A DNA stretch of 38,932 bases from an uncultured Mailhella sp. (GTDB lineage Bacteria; Desulfobacterota; Desulfovibrionia; Desulfovibrionales; Desulfovibrionaceae). Position 1 is the first letter of the stretch, and each line of letters opens with the position of its first letter. The DNA lies in contig CAJTMS010000013.1 of the NCBI GenBank assembly GCA_910577155.1, positions 1 to 38,932 on the forward strand, in the 5' to 3' direction. The position numbers and the translations under genes are program-made. The notes beneath the pieces were generated by a model. The model had not been told where the DNA came from. It searched no databases and saw nothing but the letters and a program-made list of their open reading frames with translations. Positions 6,910-14,885 of the stretch are shown here, piece by piece.

Positions 6910-8967
6910 ATGACACAAGAACGTATTACCACTTTATTAACAGAAAACCGCAGTTATTTACCGCCTGAACATGGTAAGTCCAGTGCATGGATTAGTGGTA
7001 CAGAAGAAGCAAGGGCTATTTGTCAGCGGGCTCTTGAGGATCCCGATGATTTTTGGGCTGCACGCGCCACACAGCTTATTCATTGGTATAAACGCTGGGA
7101 CAAGGTTTTGGAAGCAGACGAAGCAAAGCATAAATACCGCTGGTTTACCAATGCAAAATTGAATGCTTCTTTCAACTGTATCGACAGGCATATTATTTCC
7201 GGCAGACGCAACAAAGCTGCCCTTATCTGGCAAGGGGAACGGGAAATGGATGTGCGCTGTTTTACCTATCAAATGCTCTATACGGAGGTTTGCCGTGTTG
7301 CCCATGCGCTCAATTCCCTGCATGTCAAAAAGGGGGACAGGGTAGCACTGTATATGCCCATGATTCCGGAACTTGTGATATCCATGCTTGCTTGTGCAAG
7401 AATCGGGGCAATTCATACAGCGATTTTTTCCGGCTATGCGGAAGGCGGCGTACGCAGCCGTATTCAAGATTCCAAGGCAAAAGTGGTTATCACGGCTGAC
7501 GGAGTTATCCGTGCCGGTTCTGTCAAGCCTCTCAAAGCAAATTTAGATCCTATTTTGGAAAAATGTCCTTCTGTTGCCCATGTTTTGGTTGTACAGCATG
7601 CTAATGTGCCTGATGTGCATATGGTGAAAAACCGTGATATCTGGTGGCATGATTTAGTGGAAGATTTTACGTTGGACGTTGATTTTCCCTGCGTTCCCAT
7701 GGACGCAAACGACCCTCTTTTCCTTTTGCATACAAGCGGCAGTACAGGTAAACCCTCCGGTATTATCCATTCAACAGGCGGATATTTAACCTATGCTGCC
7801 CATACTTCGCAATGGATTTTTGATATGCGTGATGATGACGTGTATTGGTGCACGGCTGATATGGGCTGGATTACCGGGCATACCTATGGCGTCTATGGAC
7901 CGCTTTGTCTTGGTGCCACAACATTGATGTTTGAAGGTGTCCCCACCTATCCGAAACCTGACCGTTACTGGCGTATTGTTGAAAAGTTCCGCGTGAATAT
8001 TCTATATACGGCACCAACAGTTATCCGTTCGCTCATGCGCATGGGTGACGCATGGCCGGAACGCTATGATTTGCGTACGCTGCGTGTTCTCGGTTCTGTT
8101 GGTGAGCCTATCAATCCAGAAGCGTGGGAATGGTTCCATAACGTGATTGGTGCAGGCGAACTTCCCATTGTGGATACATGGTGGCAAACAGAAGCAGGCG
8201 GGGCAATGATCAGTCCCTTCCCGTATGCTTCAAAATTAAAACCCGGTTCTGCCTCTTTCCCCCTGCCCGGTATTGATGCTGTTGTTATGGGAGATGCAAA
8301 AAAAGACGGGGAAGATGTCAGCCATGAAAATACAAAGGCAGGGCATTTGGTAATCCGCAAGCCTTGGCCGGGTATGATGATTGGCGTCTATAATGATGAA
8401 GAAAAATATCAAAGTTATTTCAAACGCTTTGGGTATTTTGACTCCGGTGACGGTGCAGAAATTGACGAAGACGGTTATTTCTGGATTTTGGGACGTATGG
8501 ACGATAATATCAATGTTTCCGGTCACCGCTTATCCACTGCGGAAATTGAAGCAGTGCTGACGGCAAATCACTATGTTGCAGAAGCGGCCGTTGTTTCCAT
8601 GCCCCATGAAATCAAAGGAGAGGCGATTTATACCTATGTTGTTTTAAAAGATGACGTGGAATGGACTGACGATATCAGAAAACTGTTGAAAGATTCTATC
8701 CGTAAAAGCATTGGTGCGCTTGCCGCTCCTGAATATATACAGTTTGTGGACAGTATGCCCAAAACGCAGTCCGGCAAGATTATCCGCAGAATGCTCCGCA
8801 AAATTGCAAGTAATGTATATGATGATATCGGTGATACCACAGCTCTTGCAAAACCGGAAGTAATTGATGAAATTATTTACGGGCATAAAAATGTGCTTGA
8901 GGGCAAACCGGAAACTGCAAAACGCAGTGATATGCCGGAAAGTGAAGAAACAGCAGAAGAAAAATAA
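6910..8967 (+). CDS. acs: Acetyl-CoA synthetase (AMP-forming)
   Basis: A 685-residue cytoplasmic enzyme that joins acetate, ATP and CoA through acetyl-AMP. The length is slightly above the usual 650 because of an acidic C-terminal tail ending SEETAEEK. The adenylate-forming signature is HTSGSTGKPSG (residues 274-284). The substrate region holds WWQTEAGG, the hinge region holds YFDSGDGAEID, and the lysine that completes adenylation lies in QSGKIIRR (Lys623). That lysine is the usual site of control by acetylation. The signature differs from the common YTSGSTGKPKG: Tyr is His and the second Lys is Ser. AGGAG at 6898-6902 sets the start. The gene stands alone, with a strong terminator behind it. 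A GNAT protein is encoded convergently next door, but nothing in the sequence shows it acts on Acs. In a sulfate reducer or fermenter the enzyme would activate or scavenge acetate. Confidence 0.95.
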   Translation: MTQERITTLLTENRSYLPPEHGKSSAWISGTEEARAICQRALEDPDDFWAARATQLIHWYKRWDKVLEADEAKHKYRWFTNAKLNASFNCIDRHIISGRRNKAALIWQGEREMDVRCFTYQMLYTEVCRVAHALNSLHVKKGDRVALYMPMIPELVISMLACARIGAIHTAIFSGYAEGGVRSRIQDSKAKVVITADGVIRAGSVKPLKANLDPILEKCPSVAHVLVVQHANVPDVHMVKNRDIWWHDLVEDFTLDVDFPCVPMDANDPLFLLHTSGSTGKPSGIIHSTGGYLTYAAHTSQWIFDMRDDDVYWCTADMGWITGHTYGVYGPLCLGATTLMFEGVPTYPKPDRYWRIVEKFRVNILYTAPTVIRSLMRMGDAWPERYDLRTLRVLGSVGEPINPEAWEWFHNVIGAGELPIVDTWWQTEAGGAMISPFPYASKLKPGSASFPLPGIDAVVMGDAKKDGEDVSHENTKAGHLVIRKPWPGMMIGVYNDEEKYQSYFKRFGYFDSGDGAEIDEDGYFWILGRMDDNINVSGHRLSTAEIEAVLTANHYVAEAAVVSMPHEIKGEAIYTYVVLKDDVEWTDDIRKLLKDSIRKSIGALAAPEYIQFVDSMPKTQSGKIIRRMLRKIASNVYDDIGDTTALAKPEVIDEIIYGHKNVLEGKPETAKRSDMPESEETAEEK

Positions 8968-8985
8968 CATTTTTCCATGACCATC

Positions 8986-9014
8986 AAAAAGGACTGTCTG
9001 ACAGTCCTTTTTTT
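8986..9014 (+). terminator. Intrinsic terminator of acs
   Basis: AAAAAGGACTGT and ACAGTCCTTTTTTT pair around a three-base loop (CTG), starting 19 bp after the acs stop. The A-run and T-run make it usable in both directions, so it may also stop transcripts of the convergent GNAT gene. Confidence 0.85.
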
Positions 9015-9077
9015 GTCATACTATTTGGGGGAGAGACAGCAGTCCAAGCTTCTCTTCTCCATAAATGTTTATTCGGT

Positions 9078-9548
9078 TTAATCGTGTTGCAGTTTTTCCA
9101 GATTTTCCCCATAAAGTCGGTGCAAGGTCATGTTTTCAAAAGGCGCTGCCCCTAAATGGGTATAAAAATCCCATGCATTTGTATTCCAGTCAAGGCAAAG
9201 CCATTCCATACGGGCATAGTTTCGCTCTTTGCAAATGTGTGCAAGAAAGTGCATGATTTGTTTTCCTATGCCTTGTTTTCTGTATTCTTCTTCAATATAA
9301 AAAGCGTCGATATACAGGCTCGTCTGCCCGATAAAGGCAGAACTGTGCCTGCAAAAATAAGCAAAAGCAATAGGCATATTGTCATCAAAAGCCAGGACAG
9401 CTTCTCCGTCTCTATTGTACAAAAGTGTTGTCATCTTTTCAGGGCTTACGGTTATGCTGGAGGACATTTTTTGAAATTCACCCAGTTTATGCATAAAATC
9501 AACGATTAATGGTGCGTCATTTTCAGTGGCAAGGCGTAAAGTAATCAT
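9078..9548 (-). CDS. GNAT-family N-acetyltransferase
   Basis: A 156-residue single-domain acetyltransferase. The acetyl-CoA pyrophosphate-binding loop is YRKQGIGKQ (about residues 89-97), preceded by the strand LYIDAFYIEEEY, as expected for motif A. The N-terminus (ITLRLATENDAPLI) is the usual first strand and helix. The later WLCLDWNTNAWDFYTHLGA section matches the common GNAT motif with Asn and Tyr near the active centre. The start ATG has AAAGGAAA just upstream. The substrate cannot be told; relatives acetylate small amines, antibiotics or protein lysines. It is convergent with acs and lies 34 bp downstream of the regulator gene on the same strand, so it may be co-transcribed with that gene. 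Confidence 0.85.
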   Translation of the reverse strand: MITLRLATENDAPLIVDFMHKLGEFQKMSSSITVSPEKMTTLLYNRDGEAVLAFDDNMPIAFAYFCRHSSAFIGQTSLYIDAFYIEEEYRKQGIGKQIMHFLAHICKERNYARMEWLCLDWNTNAWDFYTHLGAAPFENMTLHRLYGENLEKLQHD

Positions 9549-9582
9549 GATATTTCCTTTAGTATTTTAAAAATATTATTCA

Positions 9583-10944
9583 TTATTGCGGGGAAGAACG
9601 GAGTATTGCTGCTAAAATTGTAAGGGCATGCGAAAGTTCTTCTTTTTTTTCGATACCGCAAATGGCAAGGCGTACTGCATGCTTGGCAGGCGGAGAATGG
9701 AGAGAAAACTGTGTGCAGTCAGCAACAAGGACGCCGTGTTCTTTTGCTGTTTTCGTAAAACTTTCATTTGTCCATGGTGGAGGAAGACTGAGCCATGCAT
9801 AAAAGCCCGTGCTCCGTGTTTCCAGAGAAAAACCGTCTAAAATACGTCTGGTAAGGACGTTTCGTGCGGCAGCTTCTTCCTTTTTTGCCCAAAGGCTTTT
9901 TTCTGCAATGCCGCTTTCTATCCAATAGCTTGCAATTTCTGCCATAAGCGGAACAGCCATGGAAATACTGTAGCCAATACTTTGTTCAATGGTTTGAATA
10001 TACTCATCGGGACTGGTAAGATAAGCAATGCGAAGTCCTCCGCTGATAGCCTCGCTTGTGGAGGCAATAAAAAATGTCCGCTCGGGGCAAAGACCGGCAA
10101 AGGGAGGAAGTTTTTGCTCAAGGGAAAGGGCGTAGACATCGTCTTCAATGATTTTTACATCGTATTTTCTGCAAATTTCAACAATCGCAAGACGTCTGAA
10201 CTCCGGAAGCTGAGTCAAGGTTGGATTTTGGCAGGAAGGCATAAGGTATAGTCCTTTGATATCGCCATTTTTGCAGGCTAACTCAAAATTCTCGGGAATA
10301 ATGCCGGATTCATCTGTTTTTATGGGGCAAAGCTGCAGGGAAAGACGCTGGCATAATTCTTTTAACAGCGGATAGGTAATGGTTTCGGCTGCAATTTTAT
10401 CTCCTGCTCGGAATAAGCCAATTAAAAGGGAGAGCAAAGCATGCTGTGCTCCTGCACAAACAAGGATATTCTCTTCGGAAACAGGGACGCCAAATTTTTT
10501 TGTCCACATTGCACCTGCTTTTCTGTGACGAAGCATACCCCTTGGTTCATGGTATTTGAGAAGCTCTTTATCCTGCGTATCAATATGAGTTAACGCGTCT
10601 TCCAAAGACGGGTTTAAAAATTCAAAAGGCGAAATAAAGCTTAAATCATAATATTTTTTTTGTTCGGTGACAATGTCAATATTATTTGAGGGATGAGAAA
10701 TAACGGTGCCGCGTCCTATGACAGCGGAAATAAGAGAATGTTTCTGCGCTTCTTTATATGCTCGTGTGACCGTTCCGAGACTGAGAGAAAGTTCTTCGGC
10801 AAGCTGCCTTTGGGTGGGCAAACGTGAACCCATTTCTATCGTGTCATTTTCAATCCCTTTTTGCAGCGCTTTGATAAAATTAAGATAAAAAGGAAGATGA
10901 GGGTTTTCCTTTATTTCATTTTTAATAATTGTCATACTATTCAT
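9583..10944 (-). CDS. pdxR: MocR/PdxR-type regulator lacking the PLP lysine
   Basis: A GntR-type winged helix (within residues about 20-85; TQRQLAEELSLSLGTVTRAY is the recognition part) is fused to a fold-type I aminotransferase-like domain, as in MocR regulators. Divergence from pdxST points to PdxR, which in other bacteria activates pdxST when pyridoxal phosphate is scarce. Several PLP-pocket features are present: PSCQNPT, IIEDDVYAL and a late Arg in HAVRLAI. The usual S-x-S-K that forms the Schiff base reads S-T-S-E, so the lysine is Glu (codon at 10051-10053). Such a protein could not hold PLP covalently. The ATG at 10944 is used; a TTG 18 bp upstream and ATG 10935 are alternatives. None has a clear Shine-Dalgarno, and the predicted promoter lies so close that the transcript may be leaderless. 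The symbol rests on context. Confidence 0.8.
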   Translation of the reverse strand: MNSMTIIKNEIKENPHLPFYLNFIKALQKGIENDTIEMGSRLPTQRQLAEELSLSLGTVTRAYKEAQKHSLISAVIGRGTVISHPSNNIDIVTEQKKYYDLSFISPFEFLNPSLEDALTHIDTQDKELLKYHEPRGMLRHRKAGAMWTKKFGVPVSEENILVCAGAQHALLSLLIGLFRAGDKIAAETITYPLLKELCQRLSLQLCPIKTDESGIIPENFELACKNGDIKGLYLMPSCQNPTLTQLPEFRRLAIVEICRKYDVKIIEDDVYALSLEQKLPPFAGLCPERTFFIASTSEAISGGLRIAYLTSPDEYIQTIEQSIGYSISMAVPLMAEIASYWIESGIAEKSLWAKKEEAAARNVLTRRILDGFSLETRSTGFYAWLSLPPPWTNESFTKTAKEHGVLVADCTQFSLHSPPAKHAVRLAICGIEKKEELSHALTILAAILRSSPQ

Positions 10945-10951
10945 ACTGATA

Positions 10952-10980
10952 GAGTAGTACAATTTTTAAAGTACTGTCAA
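10952..10980 (-). promoter_or_regulatory. Predicted pdxR promoter with overlapping dyad
   Basis: On the minus strand TTGACA (10980-10975) is followed by -10 candidates TACTAC (15-bp spacer) or TACTCT (18-bp spacer). AGTAC (10956-10960) and GTACT (10971-10975) form an inverted repeat with a 10-bp gap inside this promoter, a plausible autoregulatory site. Either -10 puts the transcript start within about 3 bases of ATG 10944. Confidence 0.5.
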
Positions 10981-11037
10981 GAATTTTTAAACAGTAATAA
11001 TTATAACTTATTGAATTATAATATTAATTTTTTATAA

Positions 11038-11067
11038 ATTGTATCAGTTTGAAATATGATTGTATCA
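11038..11067 (+). promoter_or_regulatory. Two ATTGTATCA direct repeats (candidate PdxR boxes)
   Basis: ATTGTATCA occurs at 11038-11046 and again at 11059-11067. The two copies are in direct orientation, 21 bp apart start to start, which is two helical turns. They lie in the pdxR-pdxS intergenic region upstream of a possible pdxS -35. MocR-type regulators are known to bind direct repeats as dimers on one face of DNA, so these are the best candidates for the PdxR operator. The link to PdxR is inference. Confidence 0.6.
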
Positions 11068-11080
11068 ACAGCAATAGTTT

Positions 11081-11110
11081 TTGTCTCATGAAAAAAGAAA
11101 GAGATAAAAC
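11081..11110 (+). promoter_or_regulatory. Tentative pdxS promoter
   Basis: TTGTCT (11081-11086), an 18-bp spacer and TAAAAC (11105-11110). Both hexamers are imperfect, which suits an activator-dependent promoter. The ATTGTATCA pair ends 13 bp before the -35. Confidence 0.3.
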
Positions 11111-11174
11111 TTTTTTCATTATTTTCATAGTATCGATAAAAATTATCCCAAAAAATTAACTCATGAGGTGAAAT

Positions 11175-12050
11175 ATGAGCAAAGAGGTTTTAAAAGGCGG
11201 CCTAGCACAAATGTTGAAAGGCGGCGTTATTATGGACGTGACAAACGAAGAACAGGCGGTAATCGCGCAGGAAGCCGGAGCATGTGCTGTTATGGCGCTT
11301 GAGCGTGTTCCCTCTGATATTCGTAAAGAGGGGGGAGTTGCCCGTATGGCGGATCCAAGTCTTGTGAAACGGATTATGGATTGTGTAAGTATCCCTGTTA
11401 TGGCAAAGGTTCGCATTGGGCATAATACGGAAGCAAGAATTTTAGAAGAATTAGGCGTTGATTATATTGATGAAAGCGAAGTACTAACACCTGCTGATGA
11501 CAGGTTTCATATCAACAAAAAAAACTTTACAGTTCCTTTTGTCTGCGGAGCAAGAAATTTGGGAGAAGCTTTGCGAAGAATTGCTGAGGGAGCCTGTATG
11601 ATAAGAACAAAGGGAGAACCCGGAACAGGCAATGTTATTGAAGCTGTCCGCCACATTCGTATGGTTAATGAGGAAATTCGGGCTTTGTGTGCCTTGCAGG
11701 ATGATGAAGTGGTGTATTTTTGCAAAGAGCATGCTATTCCTTTGCATTTAGGTTTGGAAACCCGCAGGGAAGGCAGGCTGCCTGTTGTTAATTTTGCTGC
11801 GGGGGGTATTGCAACGCCTGCCGATGCTGCTTTTATGATGGAATTAGGCTGTGACGGGGTCTTTGTGGGTTCGGGCATTTTTAAGTCTTCTGACCCTGCC
11901 CGACAGGCAAAAGCCATTGTTGAAGCCGTTACCCATTATAACGATGCCAAGAAGCTGCTTGAAATTTCTCAAGGGCTTGGAACGCCTATGCTGGGTATTG
12001 AAATTTCAGCGATTGCGCCACATGACCGCATGCAGGAACGGGGCTGGTAA
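11175..12050 (+). CDS. pdxS: Pyridoxal 5'-phosphate synthase, lyase subunit PdxS
   Basis: A 291-residue TIM-barrel enzyme, the usual length. It makes pyridoxal 5'-phosphate directly from ribose 5-phosphate, glyceraldehyde 3-phosphate and ammonia supplied by PdxT (the DXP-independent route). The sugar-binding lysine is in VMAKVRIGH (Lys78) and the second lysine in RTKGEPGTGN (Lys146), both conserved in the family. The phosphate sites AAGGIATPAD and GSGIFKSSDP are also present. The ATG has GAGGTG 6 bp upstream. It is translated just ahead of pdxT (15 bp between stop and ATG), and the two proteins form a 12+12 complex in relatives. Regulation is probably by the divergent PdxR-like protein through the ATTGTATCA boxes. 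Confidence 0.97.
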   Translation: MSKEVLKGGLAQMLKGGVIMDVTNEEQAVIAQEAGACAVMALERVPSDIRKEGGVARMADPSLVKRIMDCVSIPVMAKVRIGHNTEARILEELGVDYIDESEVLTPADDRFHINKKNFTVPFVCGARNLGEALRRIAEGACMIRTKGEPGTGNVIEAVRHIRMVNEEIRALCALQDDEVVYFCKEHAIPLHLGLETRREGRLPVVNFAAGGIATPADAAFMMELGCDGVFVGSGIFKSSDPARQAKAIVEAVTHYNDAKKLLEISQGLGTPMLGIEISAIAPHDRMQERGW

Positions 12051-12065
12051 AATTTGGAGTTTTGT

Positions 12066-12752
12066 ATGTTAACGCATTTATCTTCAATACATTTTCAGCA
12101 AGCCATACAGACTGTAGAAAATACTCCCAAGCAAGAGCAAGTGCGCATAGGCGTGCTTGCCCTGCAGGGAGCATTTTTAGAGCACTGTCTCGCCCTGTAT
12201 GCTGCGGGGGCAAAGCCGGTGGAATTGCGCTCTTTGCAAGATATGGAAAATTTACATGGTCTTTGCCTTCCCGGAGGAGAAAGCACAGTTATGGCAAAGC
12301 TGCTTGTACAAAATGCCATGCTTCAAAAATTAAAATGTCTTATCACTATGGGGATGCCTGTTTTTGCAACCTGTGCAGGACTGATTTTATTGAGCAGGAA
12401 AATTATTGGTTTTGAAAATCAAGTTTGTTTAAACTGTTTGGATGTTGCTGTGAGCCGTAATGCTTTTGGTCGGCAAAAGGAAAGTTTTGTTGAAAACCTT
12501 GAAATAACGTGTCCGATTTTCTCTGAACAAGATAGGGAGGAGCATTGCAATTTTCCTGCTGTCTTTATTCGTGCACCGCAAATCATGCAGATTGGCAAAA
12601 ACGTAAAAATTTTAGCTCGGCGTAAAGATCAAATTTTGGCAGTACAGGAAAAAAATATGGTGGCAACAGCGTTTCATCCGGAACTGACGGAAAATTTGCT
12701 TTTTCATACATGGCTGTATAAAAAAGCACAGGAATATAAAAAACTATTTTAA
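12066..12752 (+). CDS. pdxT: Pyridoxal 5'-phosphate synthase, glutaminase subunit PdxT
   Basis: A class I glutamine amidotransferase that releases ammonia from glutamine and channels it to PdxS. The nucleophile is Cys103 in FATCAGLIL, and the rest of the triad is His204 and Glu206 in FHPEL. The oxyanion region LCLPGGESTVM is intact. The protein is 228 residues from ATG 12066 (GGAG at 12056-12059), longer than the usual 190 to 200. The excess is a 25-residue N-terminal extension before the first strand VRIGVLALQGAF. A GTG at 12141 would give the standard N-terminus but has a poor ribosome site. Its end overlaps the end of the convergent glycosyltransferase gene by 9 bp, with no terminator between. 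Confidence 0.95.
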   Translation: MLTHLSSIHFQQAIQTVENTPKQEQVRIGVLALQGAFLEHCLALYAAGAKPVELRSLQDMENLHGLCLPGGESTVMAKLLVQNAMLQKLKCLITMGMPVFATCAGLILLSRKIIGFENQVCLNCLDVAVSRNAFGRQKESFVENLEITCPIFSEQDREEHCNFPAVFIRAPQIMQIGKNVKILARRKDQILAVQEKNMVATAFHPELTENLLFHTWLYKKAQEYKKLF

Positions 12753-14144
12753 GGCACTGCTGAAATTTTCCAATAATTCCATTGCCTGCAGCCGCAGTTC
12801 TTTGCTGTAATTCCCATTTTCGAGAAGAAGCTGGATATAGCTTGCAAGGGGGCGGAAAAGCGGTGGAAATTCCCTCCATGTGTTTGGGGCAAGAATGGCA
12901 TTTGTTTTTTCTGTGATGAGAAGCTGCTTTATCATGGAAAGATAGGCTTTTTGCATGGGAGGTATAAGCTGGGGCAATGCAGAAAATAAGCCGGCTTTAC
13001 TTTTTTCGTAAGAGGCTTGATAACGCTCATTTTTATCGGATAGCATATATAAAAAGAAATAACGCCAAAAATCAGCTTGTTTGGAATGATAAGGTTTATC
13101 CCCGAAAACAGCTTCCAGTTCGTAGAGTCCAAGGGCATTACGGCCGGTCTTAAAAAGTGTTATGCCGGGAATGCGGGGAAGTTGTTTTTGTAATAATAAA
13201 CTGTGTACCAGTGTAGCTATTCTGTGAGGAATAAATGCTCTGCGGCAAAATTGTTCTTTTTTTGTGCATTGCCAGCAGCCGGAACAGGAAAGACTGGAGC
13301 GGATAACATAATGGTGAGGGGGGTAAGGGGCGGTTTCCCATGGATGAACGGGTCCAAGGGATAAATTAAGCGTGGGTACATTGGCAAAGCTTGCAGCATG
13401 CATAGGACCGGTATCGGGGCAAATAAACAATTGCAGGCTTTCTATAAATTGTATGAGTTCCACTATTGAAAGAGAGCCCGGAATAACCCCATGGGGCATT
13501 TGAGCCTTTTTTGCAGCAGCGTAAGCAATTCTTTGTTCCTCTTTGCTTGGACCGCTGATAAAAATGGGATTATATCCTTTTTTATTGAGCTGCAAAGCTA
13601 AATCAGCCCAAAAATCAATACTTGGGCGTTTTGCCTCTTCACTTGCCCCCACAAACAAACCAATTTTGCCGTTTTGTTTTCCTTGCGGAACAGCCCATTT
13701 GGCAGCTTGGATAATGTGAGGCCGGATATGGTCAAGAGCATTTAAATCAGCCCAATGCAAGCGGTTATAATGGTTATTATGGGTAAGGGAAGCTCTGTAT
13801 AATTGCCATTTTCCAAAAATTTGTCTGCAGGAATTTTTTTCTTCCAAACCATACAAACATTTTTTTTCAAGGCTTGCAGTGAGTTTTGCCGTGTCTTCTC
13901 TATGGCTTAAATTAATAATAGTATCATAAGAAAATTTTTTGAGATATGCCATTTCCCGGGTAGGAATATACGTAACCTGCGGGGAAATACGCAGCAGCTC
14001 CTTATAAAATTTTTCCTCCGCCAAAACAAAAATTTCTTTATTATCTTGTTTTTTGAGCCAGTTAAAAAGAGGAAAGGTCATGACTAAATCACCCAGACGC
14101 TGGGCCTGAATAATAAGATTTTTCACATTATTTTGCTCAATCAT
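12744..14144 (-). CDS. Glycosyltransferase family 9 (heptosyltransferase-like)
   Basis: A 466-residue cytoplasmic GT-B glycosyltransferase. The N-terminal domain begins NLIIQAQRLGDLVMTFPLF, the acceptor-side signature of ADP-heptose:LPS heptosyltransferases. The C-terminal domain holds GLFVGASEEAKRPS and the donor-binding FICPDTGPMHAASFANVPT, followed by LSLGPVHPWETAPY. A four-cysteine group (CSGCWQCTKKEQFC) then follows; similar cysteines occur in some GT9 proteins of this lineage and may bind metal. About 130 extra C-terminal residues are helical and have no recognised function. The likely role is adding heptose to the lipopolysaccharide core. It overlaps trmJ by 8 bp and is the last gene of the DUF456-trmJ-GT9 operon. 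Confidence 0.85.
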   Translation of the reverse strand: MIEQNNVKNLIIQAQRLGDLVMTFPLFNWLKKQDNKEIFVLAEEKFYKELLRISPQVTYIPTREMAYLKKFSYDTIINLSHREDTAKLTASLEKKCLYGLEEKNSCRQIFGKWQLYRASLTHNNHYNRLHWADLNALDHIRPHIIQAAKWAVPQGKQNGKIGLFVGASEEAKRPSIDFWADLALQLNKKGYNPIFISGPSKEEQRIAYAAAKKAQMPHGVIPGSLSIVELIQFIESLQLFICPDTGPMHAASFANVPTLNLSLGPVHPWETAPYPPHHYVIRSSLSCSGCWQCTKKEQFCRRAFIPHRIATLVHSLLLQKQLPRIPGITLFKTGRNALGLYELEAVFGDKPYHSKQADFWRYFFLYMLSDKNERYQASYEKSKAGLFSALPQLIPPMQKAYLSMIKQLLITEKTNAILAPNTWREFPPLFRPLASYIQLLLENGNYSKELRLQAMELLENFSSALK

Positions 14145-14883
14145 TTTGCCCGGCCTTGATTAAACGTTCCACTTGCCTGCATATGCCTAAAAGCATATCC
14201 ATTTCATGTCTGCGTATCTCTTTTCTGTCTAAAAAACGTGCCATGGGTAAAAAGAAATAATCAGGATTGCTTTCCTGTATAACATCAATTTTTGTCAGAA
14301 CTTGTTTTAATTTTTCGTGTAAGAGTGTCCGTTCTTCGCTGGTAATCCTGCGTGAAATGGCGCCTTTGTCCTTTTGGCGCATTTTATGTTTTTCCGGTGT
14401 CAACTGGTAAATTTCATACAAAATAAGAAGAACTGCCTGCGCTAAATTGAGAGATGCACAAGCGGGTGAAGCGGGAATAGTCACAAGTCTGTGGCAATAT
14501 TCCAAATGGTGATTTTCAAGCCCTCTGTCTTCCGGACCAAAAAGCAGTGCAACCTGTTCGCCTTTTTGCAGATATTGGATAATTTCTTTTGCACATTCTT
14601 TCGGAGTTTGGGTTTCACGTCGGACGCCCCCGACCCTTGCACTTGTTCCTACACAAAAAACACAGTCTTTTATGGCATCCTGTACGGTATCAAAAACCTG
14701 CACCTTTTCAAGCAGTTTGATACCTTGCTTCGTGGCAAGGGGACTTGCTTTTTCTAAATCCCACATTTCCGGTTTGACCAAAGAAAGAGGGGCAGAGCCA
14801 AAATTGGCAGAAGCACGTGCCGCTGAACCAATATTTTCAGGAAAACGTGTTTCAACAAGAATAAGATGCAAAAAGTCAAACAT
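14137..14883 (-). CDS. trmJ: TrmJ-like RNA 2'-O-methyltransferase (SpoU family)
   Basis: A 248-residue SPOUT methyltransferase. Motif 1 is ETRFPENIGSAARA (residues about 10-23), motif 2 is LFGPEDRGLEN, and motif 3 is PASPACASLNLAQAVLL. Together they form the trefoil knot that binds S-adenosylmethionine, with the catalytic Arg and Asn in motif 1. The C-terminal helical part (about 165-248) matches TrmJ, which methylates the ribose at position 32 of several tRNAs. The related group of uncharacterised TrmH family 1 proteins is the alternative. It follows the DUF456 gene by 2 bp and overlaps the glycosyltransferase gene, so the three are probably co-transcribed. Confidence 0.9.
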   Translation of the reverse strand: MFDFLHLILVETRFPENIGSAARASANFGSAPLSLVKPEMWDLEKASPLATKQGIKLLEKVQVFDTVQDAIKDCVFCVGTSARVGGVRRETQTPKECAKEIIQYLQKGEQVALLFGPEDRGLENHHLEYCHRLVTIPASPACASLNLAQAVLLILYEIYQLTPEKHKMRQKDKGAISRRITSEERTLLHEKLKQVLTKIDVIQESNPDYFFLPMARFLDRKEIRRHEMDMLLGICRQVERLIKAGQND

Positions 14884-14885
14884 GG

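Noticed and set aside
12744..12752. Overlap of pdxT and glycosyltransferase ends as a sign of a frameshift
   Set aside because: Both proteins end normally for their families; the 9-bp overlap is an ordinary convergent arrangement.
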